A stretch of DNA of 64,000 nt from Prinia subflava (taxonomy: Eukaryota > Chordata > Aves > Passeriformes > Cisticolidae): NCBI RefSeq assembly GCF_021018805.1, contig NC_086247.1, positions 97,910,761-97,974,760 of the forward strand, in the 5' to 3' direction. The notes below the pieces were generated by a model, which saw only the letters and a program-made list of their open reading frames with translations, did no database searches and was not told the origin of the DNA. Positions 1 to 9,600 of the stretch are shown one piece after another (position 1 is the first letter of the stretch; each line of letters opens with the position of its first letter). A program made the translations under genes and the position numbers.

Positions 1-191
1 TAGTTGCTTGTGTTGCCAACCACCAGAGAAGCTGCTGCAGACACTTTCATGCCTTATGCTTTCTCTGCTTACACTCTGTACCAGTTAGTGTTTCCCATGT
101 CTATAGAGCAAGACCAAAGCTGGTATTGCCGAATTTGGTAGAGTTCCATGTAAGAGCTATGTAACATAAAGATTTGTTTTCAGAGTGAACA
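1..191 (+). repeat. Partial B-type monomer at the left edge
   Basis: The window opens inside a monomer, at the TAGTTGCTTGTGTTGCC segment. It has the ACCACCAGAG and TTACACTCTGTACC signatures of B-type units. It ends with TTTGTTTTCAG, the short leader that normally precedes a class-a unit, so it occupies the class-i position. Private variants are TTTCTCTGCTT in place of TTTCTTTGCTT and GCCGAATTTGG in place of GCCTAATTTGG. Confidence 0.85.
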
Positions 192-445
192 GTGATCTCT
201 GCTTTTGGTTTCCATGGCTTGCTTTCTGGAGTTGATCAAAACACAAGTCATGTTAGTTCTTTGTGCTGCCAACCAGCAGAGAAGCTGCTGCAGACCCTCT
301 CTTGCCTTATCCATTACTTGCTTTTACGCTGCACCTTTGGTGTTTTTCATGTCCATAGGAGGAGAACTAAAGCTGTTACTGCCTAATTTACTAAGTTTCT
401 GTGATAGAGCAATGTAACATAAAGATTTGCTTTACAGAGTGAATC
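192..445 (+). repeat. Class a monomer (A-type), first copy
   Basis: The diagnostic sequence is TAGTTCTTTGTGCTGCC in the first half, with CTTTGGTGTTTTTCATG in the second. The leader is one base short (TTTGTTTTCAG), so the preceding unit is usually 253 bp. Copies start at 192, 5894, 13125, 21123, 29010, 29263, 34096, 34349, 39437, 50886 and 51139. Close variants with TTGTTTGTGCTG start at 8182 and 15414. The unit follows class i and precedes class b. In three 20-mer blocks it is doubled (29010/29263, 34096/34349, 50886/51139). A subset (192, 13125, 21123, 39437) carries GAGCAATG instead of GAGCTATG. Confidence 0.85.
274..290. other. Dyad motif CAGCAG-AGAAG-CTGCTG (first example)
   Basis: A 6-bp inverted repeat with a 5-base spacer, ending in the PstI-type hexamer CTGCAG at 288-293. 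It is present in monomers that read ACCAGCAGAG. In monomers reading ACCACCAGAG one stem position is mismatched, and in L the flank changes to CTGCTGAAGG. It could form a short hairpin or be a protein-binding dyad; the sequence alone cannot tell. Confidence 0.6.
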
Positions 446-700
446 GTGATCTCTGCTTTTGGTTTCTATAGTTTGCTTTCTGGAGTTGATCAAAACACAA
501 GTCTTGTTAGTTGCTTGTGTTGCCAACCAGCAGAGAAGCTGCTGCAGACACTTTCATGCCTTATCCTTTACTGGCTTTTACGCTGCACCTGTTGGTGTTT
601 TTTATGTCCATAGGAGGAGAACTAAAGCTGTTACTGCCTAATTTATTAAGTTTCTGTGATAGAGCTATGTAACATAAAGATTTGCTTTACAGAGTGAACA
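446..700 (+). repeat. Class b monomer, B/A mosaic, first copy
   Basis: The first half is B-type (TTTCTATAGTTTGC, TTGATCAAAAC, GTGTTGCC). The second half is A-type (TACTGGCTTTTACGCTG). The switch falls after CTTTCATGCCTTATCC. Private marks are GGTGTTTTTTATGTCC and AATTTATTAAG; the extra T makes the unit 255 bp. Copies start at 446, 6148, 8436, 13379, 15668, 21377, 24685, 29517, 34603, 39691, 42999, 46307 and 51393. All share the same switch point and marks, so the mosaic arose once and then spread. It always follows an a or m/a unit and precedes a j- or k-like unit. Confidence 0.85.
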
Positions 701-955
701 GTGATCTCTGCTTTTGGTTTCTATAGTTTGCTTTCTGGAGTTGATCAAAACACAAGTCTTGTTAGTTGCTTGTGTTGCCAACCAGCAGAGAAGCTGCTGC
801 AGACACTTTCATGCATTATGCTTTACTTGCTTACACTCTGTACCAGTTAGTGTTTCCCATGTCTATAGAGCAAGACAAAAGCTGGTATTGCCTAATTTGG
901 TAGAGTTCCATGTAAGAGCTATGTAACATTAAGATTTGCTTTTCAGAGTGAACAG

Positions 956-1210
956 TGATCTCTGCTTTTGGTTTCCATGGCTTGCTTTCTGGAGTTGATG
1001 AAAACACAAGTCAAGTTTAGTTGCTTGTGCTGCCAACCAGCAGAGAAGCTGCTGCAGACACTCCCTTGCTTTATCCATTACTGGCTTTTACGCTGCACCG
1101 GTTGGTGTCTTTCATGTCCATAGGAGGAGAACTAAAGCTGTTACTGCCTAATTTACTAAGTTTCTGTGATAGAGCTATGTAACATAAAGATTTGCTTTAC
1201 AGAGTGAACA
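956..1210 (+). repeat. Class d monomer (A-type), first copy
   Basis: The diagnostic sequence is CACAAGTCAAGTTTAG, where other units read AAGTCATGTTAG. The small insertion gives a 255-256-bp unit. The second half is A-type with CACTCCCTTGC and ACCGGTTGG, so it has two CpG sites. Copies start at 956, 6911, 9199, 14142, 16432, 22140, 25194, 30280, 35366, 40454, 43762, 47070 and 52156. It occurs once per higher-order block and is always followed by e, so I use its start to phase the blocks. The copy at 9199 has AAGTTGAG and an extra T in ACCGGTTTGG. Confidence 0.85.
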
Positions 1211-1463
1211 GTGATCTCTGCTTTTGGTTTCTATAGTTTACTTTCTGGAGTTGATCAAAACACAAGTCTTGTTAGTTGCTTGTGTTGCCAACCACCAGAG
1301 AAGCTGCTGCAGACACTTTCATGCCTTATGCTTTCTTTGCTTACACTCTGTACCAGTTAGTGTTTCCCATGTCTATAGAGCAAGACCAAAGCTGGTATTG
1401 CCTAATTTGATAGAGTTCCATGTAAGAGCTATGTAACATTAAGATTTGTTTTCAGAGTGAACA
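1211..1463 (+). repeat. Class e monomer (B-type), first copy
   Basis: A B-type unit with CTTTCTTTGCTTACAC, AATTTGATAGAG and a closing AACATTAAG (others read AACATAAAG). From 7167 on, most copies read GTCTTGGTAGTTGC, and from 14398 most read CCAGACAAGC. Copies start at 1211, 7167, 9456, 14398, 16689, 22396, 25450, 30536, 35622, 40710, 44018, 47326 and 52412. The copies at 9456 and 16689 keep the older GTCTTGTTAG, matching their position before the f-L pair. The leader is either CACAGTGAAC or CAGAGTGAAC, a marker for tracing block ancestry. Confidence 0.82.
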
Positions 1464-1717
1464 GTGATCTCTGCTTTTGGTTTCCATGGCTTGCTTTCTG
1501 GAGTTGATCAAAACACAAGTCATGTTAGTTGTTTGTGCTGCCAACCAGCAGAGAAGCTGCTGCAGACCCTCTCTTGCCTTATCCATTACTTGCTTTTACG
1601 CTGCACCTTTGGTGTCTTTCATGTCCATAGAAGGAGAACTAAAGCTGTTACTGCCTAATTTACTAAGTTTCTGTGATAGAGCTATGTAACATAAAGATTT
1701 GCTTTTCAGAGTGAACA
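1464..1717 (+). repeat. Class f monomer (A-type), first copy
   Basis: An A-type unit with GTGTCTTTCATGTCCATAGAAGG in the second half. Most copies after the first also carry TTTCTGTAGTTGATG. Copies start at 1464, 7421, 9710, 14652, 16943, 22650, 25704, 30790, 40964, 44272, 47580 and 52666. It is the branch point of the array: f is followed by L (1464, 9710, 16943), by h (7421, 14652) or by t (all copies from 22650 to 52666). The copy at 14652 has an extra C (GCCTTTCTGG) and lacks the CTGTAG mark. Related units at 53429 and 60150 carry AATTCATG and GTGATGCC and precede L. Confidence 0.82.
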
Positions 1718-2081
1718 GTGATCTCTGCTTTTGGTTTCTATAGTTTGCTTTCTGGAGTTGATCAAAACACAAGTCTTGTCTGTTGTTTGTGTTCCCAAGA
1801 AATAGAGAAGCTGCTGAAGGCGCTTTCCTGCCTTTTGCAGTACCGGTTTACACTTTGCACATGTATGTGTTTTGCTTGTCACCAGACCACGAATAAAGGT
1901 GGGTACTTCCTAATTTGCTTGATTTCCATGAAAGAGCCATGTAACAGAAACCTTTCCTTTGACACTCCACCGGTTGATGTTTCTCATGTCTATAGAGCAA
2001 GACCAAAGCTGTTACTGCCTAATTTGCAAAGTTTCCATGAAAGAGCACTGTAACATAAAGCTTTGCTTTTCCGAGTGAACA
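1718..2081 (+). repeat. Long unit L, 364 bp, copy 1
   Basis: This monomer starts like a B-type unit (TTTCTATAGTTTGC, TTGATCAAAAC), then diverges at CTTGTCTGTTGTTTG. It contains two diverged copies of the monomer tail. The TAATTTGC landmark occurs at 1911 and 2020, and GTAAC at 1941 and 2050, an offset of 109 bp that accounts for the extra length. It lacks the CTGCTGCAG site of other units, reading CTGCTGAAGG. It carries an AATAAA at 1892-1897. The next unit opens with GTGGTTTCTGC, a mark seen only after L. Copies start at 1718, 9964, 17197, 53683 and 60404. Confidence 0.88.
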
Positions 2082-2335
2082 GTGGTTTCTGCTTTTGGTT
2101 TCCATGGCTTGCTTTCTGGAGTTGATGAAAACACAAGTCATGTTAGTTGCTTGTGCTGCCAACCAGCAGAGAAGCTGCTGCAGACACTCTCTTGCTTTAT
2201 CCATTACTGGCTTTTACGCTGCACCTTTGGTGTTTTTCATGTCCATAGGAGGAGAACTAAAGCTGTTACTGCCTAATTTACTAAGTTTCTGTGATAGAGC
2301 TATGTAACATAAAGATTTGCTTTACAGAGTGAACT

Positions 2336-2589
2336 GTGATCTCTGCTTTTGGTTTCCAGGGCTTGCTTTCTGGAGTTGATGAAAACACAAGTCTTGTTAG
2401 TTGCTTGTGTTGCCAACCACCAGAGAAGCTGCTGCAGACACTTTCATGCCTTATCCTTTACTTGCTTACACTCTGTACCAGTTAGTGTTTCCCATGTCTA
2501 TAGAGCAAGACCAAAGCTGGTATTGCCTAATTTGGTAGAGTTCCATGTAAGAGCTATGTAACATAAAGATTTGCTTTTCAGAGTGAACA
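2336..2589 (+). repeat. Class r monomer (B/A mosaic), first copy
   Basis: The diagnostic sequence is GGTTTCCAGGGCTTGC. It combines GTTGATGAAAAC (A-like) with GTGTTGCCAACCACC and a B-type second half. Copies start at 2336, 3353, 4624, 10327, 11345, 17561, 18325, 19343, 23159, 24177, 26213, 27231, 31299, 32317, 36640, 37658, 41473, 42491, 44781, 45799, 48089, 49107 and 53175. It follows t (or L) and precedes m in most blocks. Copies at 2336, 10327, 17561, 18325 and 19343 read AAGTCTTG; the rest read AAGTCATG. The copy at 10327 has lost one C (GTTTCCATG). Confidence 0.83.
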
Positions 2590-2844
2590 GTCATCTCTGC
2601 TTTTGGTTTCCATGGCTTGCTTTCTGGAGTTGATGAAAACACAAGTCATGTTAGTTGTTTGTGCTGCCAACCAGCAGAGAAGCTGCTGCAGACCCTCTCT
2701 TGCCTTATCCATTACTGGCTTTTACGCTGCACCTGTTGGTGTTTTTCATGTCCATAGGAGGAGAACTAAAGCTGTTACTGCCTAATTTACTAAGTTTCTG
2801 TGATAGAGCTATGTAACATAAAGATTTGCTTTACAGAGTGAACA
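2590..2844 (+). repeat. Class m monomer (A-type), first copy
   Basis: Recognised by a start of GTCATCTCTGC instead of GTGATCTCTGC, with TTGTTTGTGCTGCC and CACCTGTTGGTGTTTTTC. Copies start at 2590, 10580, 11599, 17815, 18579, 19597, 23413, 26467, 27485, 31553, 32571, 36894, 37912, 41727, 45035, 48343 and 49361. It directly follows r and precedes n or t. Fused m/a versions start at 24431, 42745 and 46053, where the start is m and the end is a. The copy at 36894 reads TTTCTATGGC instead of TTTCCATGGC. Confidence 0.83.
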
Positions 2845-3098
2845 GTGATCTCTGCTTTTGGTTTCTATAGTTTGCTTTCTGGAGTTGATCAAAACACAAG
2901 TCTTGTTAGTTGCTTGTGTTGCCAACCAGCAGAGAAGCTGCTGCAGACACTTTCATGCCTTATGCTTTACTTGCTTACACTCTGTACCAGTTAGTGTTTC
3001 CCATGTCTATAGAGCAAGACCAAAGCTGGTATTGCCTAATTTGGTAGAGTTCCATGTAAGAGCTATGTAACATAAAGATTTGCTTTACAGAGTGAACA
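2845..3098 (+). repeat. Class n / n' monomer (B-type), first copy
   Basis: A B-type unit with CTTTACTTGCTTACAC, usually with ACCAGCAGAG. The n' form carries AATTTGGTAAAG; plain n has AATTTGGTAGAG. Plain n starts at 2845, 19852, 27740, 32826, 38167, 45290 and 49616; several of these read ACCACCAGAG. The n' form starts at 10835, 11854, 18834, 23668, 26722, 31808, 36131, 37149, 41982 and 48598. n' is followed by t. Plain n before c marks the exit from the tetramer run. The copy at 10835 has an inserted A (CATGACCTT). Confidence 0.78.
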
Positions 3099-3860
3099 GT
3101 GATCTCTGCTTTTGGTTTCTATAGTTTGCTTTCTGGAGTTGATCAAAACACAAGTCTTGTTAGTTGCTTGTGTTGCCAACCACCAGAGAAGCTGCTGCAG
3201 ACACTTTCATGCCTTATGCTTTCTTTGCTTACACTCTGTACCAGTTAGTGTTTCCCATGTCTATTGAGCAAGACCAAAGCTGGTATTGCCTAATTTGGTA
3301 GAGTTCCATGTAAGAGCTATGTAACATAAAGATTTGCTTTACAGAGTGAACTGTGATCTCTGCTTTTGGTTTCCAGGGCTTGCTTTCTGGAGTTGATGAA
3401 AACACAAGTCATGTTAGTTGCTTGTGTTGCCAACCACCAGAGAAGCTGCTGCAGACACTTTCATGCCTTATCCTTTACTTGCTTACACTCTGTACCAGTT
3501 AGTGTTTCCCATGTCTATATAGCAAGACCAAAGCTGGTATTGCCTAATTTGGTAGAGTTCCATGTAAGAGCTATGTAACATAAAGATTTGCTTTACAGAG
3601 TGAACAGTGATCTCTGCTTTTGGTTTCTATAGTTTGCTTTCTGGAGTTGATCAAAACACAAGTCTTGTTAGTTGCTTGTGTTGCCAACCAGCAGAGAAGC
3701 TGCTGCAGACACTTTCATGCATTATGCTTTACTTGCTTACACTCTGTACCAGTTAGTGTTTCCCATGTCTATAGAGCAAGACCAAAGCTGGTATTGCCTA
3801 ATTTGGTAGAGTTCCATGTAAGAGCTATGTAACATAAAGATTTGCTTTTCAGAGTGAACA

Positions 3861-4115
3861 GTGATCTCTGCTTTTGGTTTCCATGGCTTGCTTTCTGGAG
3901 TTGATGAAAACACAAGTCATGTTAGTTGCTTGTGCTGCCAACCAGCAGAGAAGCTGCTGCAGACACTCCCTTGCTTTATCCATTACTGGCTTTTACGCTG
4001 CACCGGTTGGTGTCTTTCATGTTCATAGGAGGAGAACTAAAGCTGTTACTGCCTAATTTACTAGGTTTCTGTGATAGAGCTATGTAACATAAAGATTTGC
4101 TTTACAGAGTGAACA
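3861..4115 (+). repeat. Class g monomer (A-type), first copy
   Basis: An A-type unit with AAGTCATGTTAGTTGC, CACTCCCTTGC, ACCGGTTGG and TTACTAGGTTTC. The TAGG mark separates it from d, f and m. Copies start at 3861, 5132, 12363, 20360, 28248, 33334, 38675 and 50124. It lies between c (or t at 12363) and h. A related unit at 2082, directly after L, has GTGGTTTCTGC at its start and lacks the TAGG mark. Confidence 0.8.
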
Positions 4116-4369
4116 GTGATCTCTGCTTTTGGTTTCTATAGTTTGCTTTCTGGAGTTGATCAAAACACAAGTCTTGTTAGTTGCTTGTGTTGCCAACCAC
4201 CAGAGAAGCTGCTGCAGACACTTTCATGCCTTATGCTTTACTTGCTTACACTCTGTACCAGTTAGTGTTTCCCATGTCTATAGAGCAAGACCAAAGCTGG
4301 TATTGCCTAATTTGGTAGAGTTCCATGTAAGTGCTATGTAACATAAAGATTTGCTTTACAGAGTGAACA
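4116..4369 (+). repeat. Class h monomer (B-type), first copy
   Basis: Recognised by CCATGTAAGTGCTATG near the end (others read GTAAGAGC) and, except in the two pentamer copies, by TTTCTATGGTTTGC. Copies start at 4116, 5387, 7675, 12618, 14907, 20615, 28503, 33589, 38930 and 50379. It follows g, or f in the two 9-mers, and precedes i. The following leader is usually CAGAATGAAC. Confidence 0.82.
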
Positions 4370-4623
4370 GTGATCTCTGCTTTTGGTTTCTATAGTTTGC
4401 TTTCTGGAGTTGATCAAAACACAAGTCTTGTTAGTTGCTTGTGTTGCCAACCACCAGAGAAGCTGCTGCAGACACTTTCATGCCTTATGCTTTCTTTGCT
4501 TACACTCTGTACCAGTTAGTGTTTCCCATGTCTATAGAGCAAGACCAAAGCTGGTATTGCCTAATTTGGTAGAGTTCCATGTAAGAGCTATGTAACATAA
4601 AGATTTGCTTTACAGAGTGAACT
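4370..4623 (+). repeat. Class i monomer (B-type), first copy
   Basis: A B-type unit with CCTTATGCTTTCTTTGC and AATTTGGTAGAG. Copies start at 4370, 5641, 7929, 12872, 15161, 20870, 28757, 33843, 39184 and 50633. A related unit at 3099 carries GTCTATTGAGC. It follows h and precedes class a through the short TTTGTTTTCAG leader, which closes the cycle. The copy at 12872 reads CAAAATACAAG, a class-j mark. The boundary before 20870 has an inserted C (GAACCAGTG). Confidence 0.8.
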
Positions 4624-5893
4624 GTGATCTCTGCTTTTGGTTTCCAGGGCTTGCTTTCTGGAGTTGATGAAAACACAAGTCATGTTAGTTGCTTGTGTTG
4701 CCAACCACCAGAGAAGCTGCTGCAGACACTTTCATGCCTTATCCTTTACTTGCTTACACTCTGTACCAGTTAGTGTTTCCCATGTCTATATAGCAAGACC
4801 AAAGCTGGTATTGCCTAATTTGGTAGAGTTCCATGTAAGAGCTATGTAACATAAAGATTTGCTTTACAGAGTGAACAGTGATCTCTGCTTTTGGTTTCTA
4901 TAGTTTGCTTTCTGGAGTTGATCAAAACACAAGTCTTGTTAGTTGCTTGTGTTGCCAACCAGCAGAGAAGCTGCTGCAGACACTTTCATGCATTATGCTT
5001 TACTTGCTTACACTCTGTACCAGTTAGTGTTTCCCATGTCTATAGAGCAAGACCAAAGCTGGTATTGCCTAATTTGGTAGAGTTCCATGTAAGAGCTATG
5101 TAACATAAAGATTTGCTTTTCAGAGTGAACAGTGATCTCTGCTTTTGGTTTCCATGGCTTGCTTTCTGGAGTTGATGAAAACACAAGTCATGTTAGTTGC
5201 TTGTGCTGCCAACCAGCAGAGAAGCTGCTGCAGACACTCCCTTGCTTTATCCATTACTGGCTTTTACGCTGCACCGGTTGGTGTCTTTCATGTTCATAGG
5301 AGGAGAACTAAAGCTGTTACTGCCTAATTTACTAGGTTTCTGTGATAGAGCTATGTAACATAAAGATTTGCTTTACAGAGTGAACAGTGATCTCTGCTTT
5401 TGGTTTCTATAGTTTGCTTTCTGGAGTTGATCAAAACACAAGTCTTGTTAGTTGCTTGTGTTGCCAACCACCAGAGAAGCTGCTGCAGACACTTTCATGC
5501 CTTATGCTTTACTTGCTTACACTCTGTACCAGTTAGTGTTTCCCATGTCTATAGAGCAAGACCAAAGCTGGTATTGCCTAATTTGGTAGAGTTCCATGTA
5601 AGTGCTATGTAACATAAAGATTTGCTTTACAGAGTGAACAGTGATCTCTGCTTTTGGTTTCTATAGTTTGCTTTCTGGAGTTGATCAAAACACAAGTCTT
5701 GTTAGTTGCTTGTGTTGCCAACCACCAGAGAAGCTGCTGCAGACACTTTCATGCCTTATGCTTTCTTTGCTTACACTCTGTACCAGTTAGTGTTTCCCAT
5801 GTCTATAGAGCAAGACCAAAGCTGGTATTGCCTAATTTGGTAGAGTTCCATGTAAGAGCTATGTAACATAAAGATTTGTTTTCAGAGTGAACA
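4624..5893 (+). repeat. Pentamer r-c-g-h-i, copy 2 (1270 bp)
   Basis: This is the second copy of the preceding pentamer (starts 4624, 4878, 5132, 5387, 5641) with the same private marks. It differs at its right edge, where it runs through TTTGTTTTCAG into a class-a unit at 5894. That leader is one base shorter than the TTTGCTTTACAG at the end of copy 1, which explains the 1-bp length difference. Confidence 0.87.
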
Positions 5894-6402
5894 GTGATCT
5901 CTGCTTTTGGTTTCCATGGCTTGCTTTCTGGAGTTGATCAAAACACAAGTCATGTTAGTTCTTTGTGCTGCCAACCAGCAGAGAAGCTGCTGCAGACCCT
6001 CTCTTGCCTTATCCCTTACTTGCTTTTACGCTGCACCTTTGGTGTTTTTCATGTCCATAGGAGGAGAACTAAAGCTGTTACTGCCTAATTTACTAAGTTT
6101 CTGTGATAGAGCTATGTAACATAAAGATTTGCTTTACAGAGTGAACTGTGATCTCTGCTTTTGGTTTCTATAGTTTGCTTTCTGGAGTTGATCAAAACAC
6201 AAGTCTTGTTAGTTGCTTGTGTTGCCAACCAGCAGAGAAGCTGCTGCAGACACTTTCATGCCTTATCCTTTACTGGCTTTTACGCTGCACCTGTTGGTGT
6301 TTTTTATGTCCATAGGAGGAGAACTAAAGCTGTTACTGCCTAATTTATTAAGTTTCTGTGATAGAGCTATGTAACATAAAGATTTGCTTTACAGAGTGAA
6401 CA

Positions 6403-6656
6403 GTGATCTCTGCTTTTGGTTTCTATAGTTTGCTTTCTGGAGTTGATCAAAATACAAGTCTTGTTAGTTTCTTGTGTTGCCAACCAGCAGAGAAGCTGCT
6501 GCAGACACTTTCATGCCTTATGCTTTACTTGCTTACACTCTGTACCAGTTAGTGTTTCCCATGTCTATAGAGCAAGACCAAAGCTGGTATTGCCTAATTT
6601 GGTAGAGTTCCATGTAAGAGCTATGTAACATAAAGATTTGCTTTACAGAATGAACA
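6403..6656 (+). repeat. Class j monomer (B-type), first copy
   Basis: A B-type unit marked by TTGATCAAAATACAAG (others read AAAACACAAG). Copies start at 6403, 8691, 13634, 15924, 21632, 24940, 29772, 34858, 39946, 43254, 46562 and 51648. It always follows b. It precedes k, except at 24940, where k is missing and d follows directly. The copy at 13634 has lost one base (CATGCCTATGC). Confidence 0.83.
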
Positions 6657-9600
6657 GTGATCTCTGCTTTTGGTTTCTATAGTTTGCTTTCTGGAGTTGA
6701 TCAAAACACAAGTCTTGTTAGTTGCTTGTGTTGCCAACCAGCAGAGAAGCTGCTGCAGACACTTTCATGCATTATGCTTCACTTGCTTACACTCTGTACC
6801 AGTTAGTGTTTCCCATGTCTATAGAGCAAGACAAAAGCTGGTAATGCCTAATTTGGTAGAGTTCCATGTAAGAGCTATGTAACATAAAGATTTGCTTTTC
6901 AGAGTGAACAGTGATCTCTGCTTTTGGTTTCCATGGCTTGCTTTCTGGAGTTGATGAAAACACAAGTCAAGTTTAGTTGCTTGTGCTGCCAACCAGCAGA
7001 GAAGCTGCTGCAGACACTCCCTTGCTTTATCCATTACTGGCTTTTACGCTGCACCGGTTGGTGTCTTTCATGTCCATAGGAGGAGAACTAAAGCTGTTAC
7101 TGCCTAATTTACTAAGTTTCTGTGATAGAGCTATGTAACATAAAGATTTGCTTTACAGAGTGAACAGTGATCTCTGCTTTTGGTTTCTATAGTTTGCTTT
7201 CTGGAGTTGATCAAAACACAAGTCTTGGTAGTTGCTTGTGTTGCCAACCACCAGAGAAGCTGCTGCAGACACTTTCATGCCTTATGCTTTCTTTGCTTAC
7301 ACTCTGTACCAGTTAGTGTTTCCCATGTCTATAGAGCAAGACCAAAGCTGGTATTGCCTAATTTGATAGAGTTCCATGTAAGAGCTATGTAACATTAAGA
7401 TTTGCTTTTCAGAGTGAACTGTGATCTCTGCTTTTGGTTTCCATGGCTTGCTTTCTGTAGTTGATGAAAACACAAGTCATGTTAGTTGTTTGTGCTGCCA
7501 ACCAGCAGAGAAGCTGCTGCAGACCCTCTCTTGCCTTATCCATTACTTGCTTTTACGCTGCACCTTTGGTGTCTTTCATGTCCATAGAAGGAGAACTAAA
7601 GCTGTTACTGCCTAATTTACTAAGTTTCTGTGATAGAGCTATGTAACATAAAGATTTGCTTTTCAGAGTGAACAGTGATCTCTGCTTTTGGTTTCTATGG
7701 TTTGCTTTCTGGAGTTGATCAAAACACAAGTCTTGTTAGTTGCTTGTGTTGCCAACCACCAGAGAAGCTGCTGCAGACACTTTCATGCCTTATGCTTTAC
7801 TTGCTTACACTCTGTACCAGTTAGTGTTTCCCATGTCTATAGAGCAAGACCAAAGCTGGTATTGCCTAATTTGGTAGAGTTCCATGTAAGTGCTATGTAA
7901 CATAAAGATTTGCTTTACAGAATGAACAGTGATCTCTGCTTTTGGTTTCTATAGTTTGCTTTCTGGAGTTGATCAAAACACAAGTCTTGTTAGTTGCTTG
8001 TGTTGCCAACCACCAGAGAAGCTGCTGCAGACACTTTCATGCCTTATGCTTTCTTTGCTTACACTCTGTACCAGTTAGTGTTTCCCATGTCTATAGAGCA
8101 AGACCAAAGCTGGTATTGCCTAATTTGGTAGAGTTCCATGTAAGAGCTATGTAACATAAAGATTTGTTTTCAGAGTGAACAGTGATCTCTGCTTTTGGTT
8201 TCCATGGCTTGCTTTCTGGAGGTAATGAAAACACAAGTCATGTTAGTTGTTTGTGCTGCCAACCAGCAGAGAAGCTGCTGCAGACCCTCTCTTGCCTTAT
8301 CCATTACTTGCTTTTACGCTGCACCTTTGGTGTTTTTCATGTCCATAGGAGGAGAACTAAAGCTGTTACTGCCTAATTTACTAAGTTTCTGTGATAGAGC
8401 TATGTAACATAAAGATTTGCTTTACAGAGTGAACTGTGATCTCTGCTTTTGGTTTCTATAGTTTGCTTTCTGGAGTTGATCAAAACACAAGTCTTGTTAG
8501 TTGCTTGTGTTGCCAACCACCAGAGAAGCTGCTGCAGACACTTTCATGCCTTATCCTTTACTGGCTTTTACGCTGCACCTGTTGGTGTTTTTTATGTCCA
8601 TAGGAGGAGAACTAAAGCTGTTACTGCCTAATTTATTAAGTTTCTGTGATAGAGCTATGTAACATAAAGATTTGCTTTACAGAGTGAACAGTGATCTCTG
8701 CTTTTGGTTTCTATAGTTTGCTTTCTGGAGTTGATCAAAATACAAGTCTTGTTAGTTGCTTGTGTTGCCAACCAGCAGAGAAGCTGCTGCAGACACTTTC
8801 ATGCCTTATGCTTTACTTGCTTACACTCTGTACCAGTTAGTGTTTCCCATGTCTATAGAGCAAGACCAAAGCTGGTATTGCCTAATTTGGTAGAGTTCCA
8901 TGTAAGAGCTATGTAACATAAAGATTTGCTTTACAGAATGAACAGTGATCTCTGCTTTTGGTTTCTATGGTTTGCTTTCTGGAGTTGATCAAAACACAAG
9001 TCTTGTTAGTTGCTTGTGTTGCCAACCAGCAGAGAAGCTGCTGCAGACACTTTCATGCCTTATGCTTTACTTGCTTACACTCTGTACCAGTTAGTGTTTC
9101 CCATGTCTATAGAGCAAGACCAAAGCTGGTATTGCCTAATTTGGTAGAGTTCCATGTAAGAGCTATGTAACATAAAGATTTGCTTTTCAGAGTGAACAGT
9201 GATCTCTGCTTTTGGTTTCCATGGCTTGCTTTCTGGAGTTGATGAAAACACAAGTCAAGTTGAGTTGCTTGTGCTGCCAACCAGCAGAGAAGCTGCTGCA
9301 GACACTCCCTTGCTTTATCCATTACTGGCTTTTACGCTGCACCGGTTTGGTGTCTTTCATGTCCATAGGAGGAGAACTAAAGCTGTTACTGCCTAATTTA
9401 CTAAGTTTCTGTGATAGAGCTATGTAACATAAAGATTTGCTTTACAGAGTGAACAGTGATCTCTGCTTTTGGTTTCTATAGTTTGCTTTCTGGAGTTGAT
9501 CAAAACACAAGTCTTGTTAGTTGCTTGTGTTGCCAACCACCAGAGAAGCTGCTGCAGACACTTTCATGCCTTATGCTTTCTTTGCTTACACTCTGTACCA

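Larger units (their letters stand above)
3353..4623 (+). repeat. Pentamer r-c-g-h-i, copy 1 (1271 bp)
   Basis: Five consecutive units (starts 3353, 3607, 3861, 4116, 4370) are repeated directly by 4624-5893. Private marks shared by both copies are GTCTATATAGCAAG in the r unit, CATGCATTATGCTTTAC in the second unit and CATGTTCATAGG in the g unit. I see these nowhere else in the window, so this is a local tandem duplication and not an independent sampling of the cycle. Confidence 0.88.

Noticed and set aside
230..240. Palindromes such as TTGATCAA (B-type) and CCATGG (A-type) as operators
   Set aside because: They are short, class-specific and explained by shared descent; useful as restriction markers but not evidence of regulation.
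1892..1897. AATAAA in L as a polyadenylation signal
   Set aside because: It is one hexamer inside a diverged satellite unit with no gene upstream; chance is sufficient.
6819..7034. Repeated minus-strand ORF of 61-78 codons across the k-d junction
   Set aside because: It appears wherever k meets d because the sequence is copied, and it has no promoter-like context, no recognisable domain and no conservation beyond that of the repeat itself.
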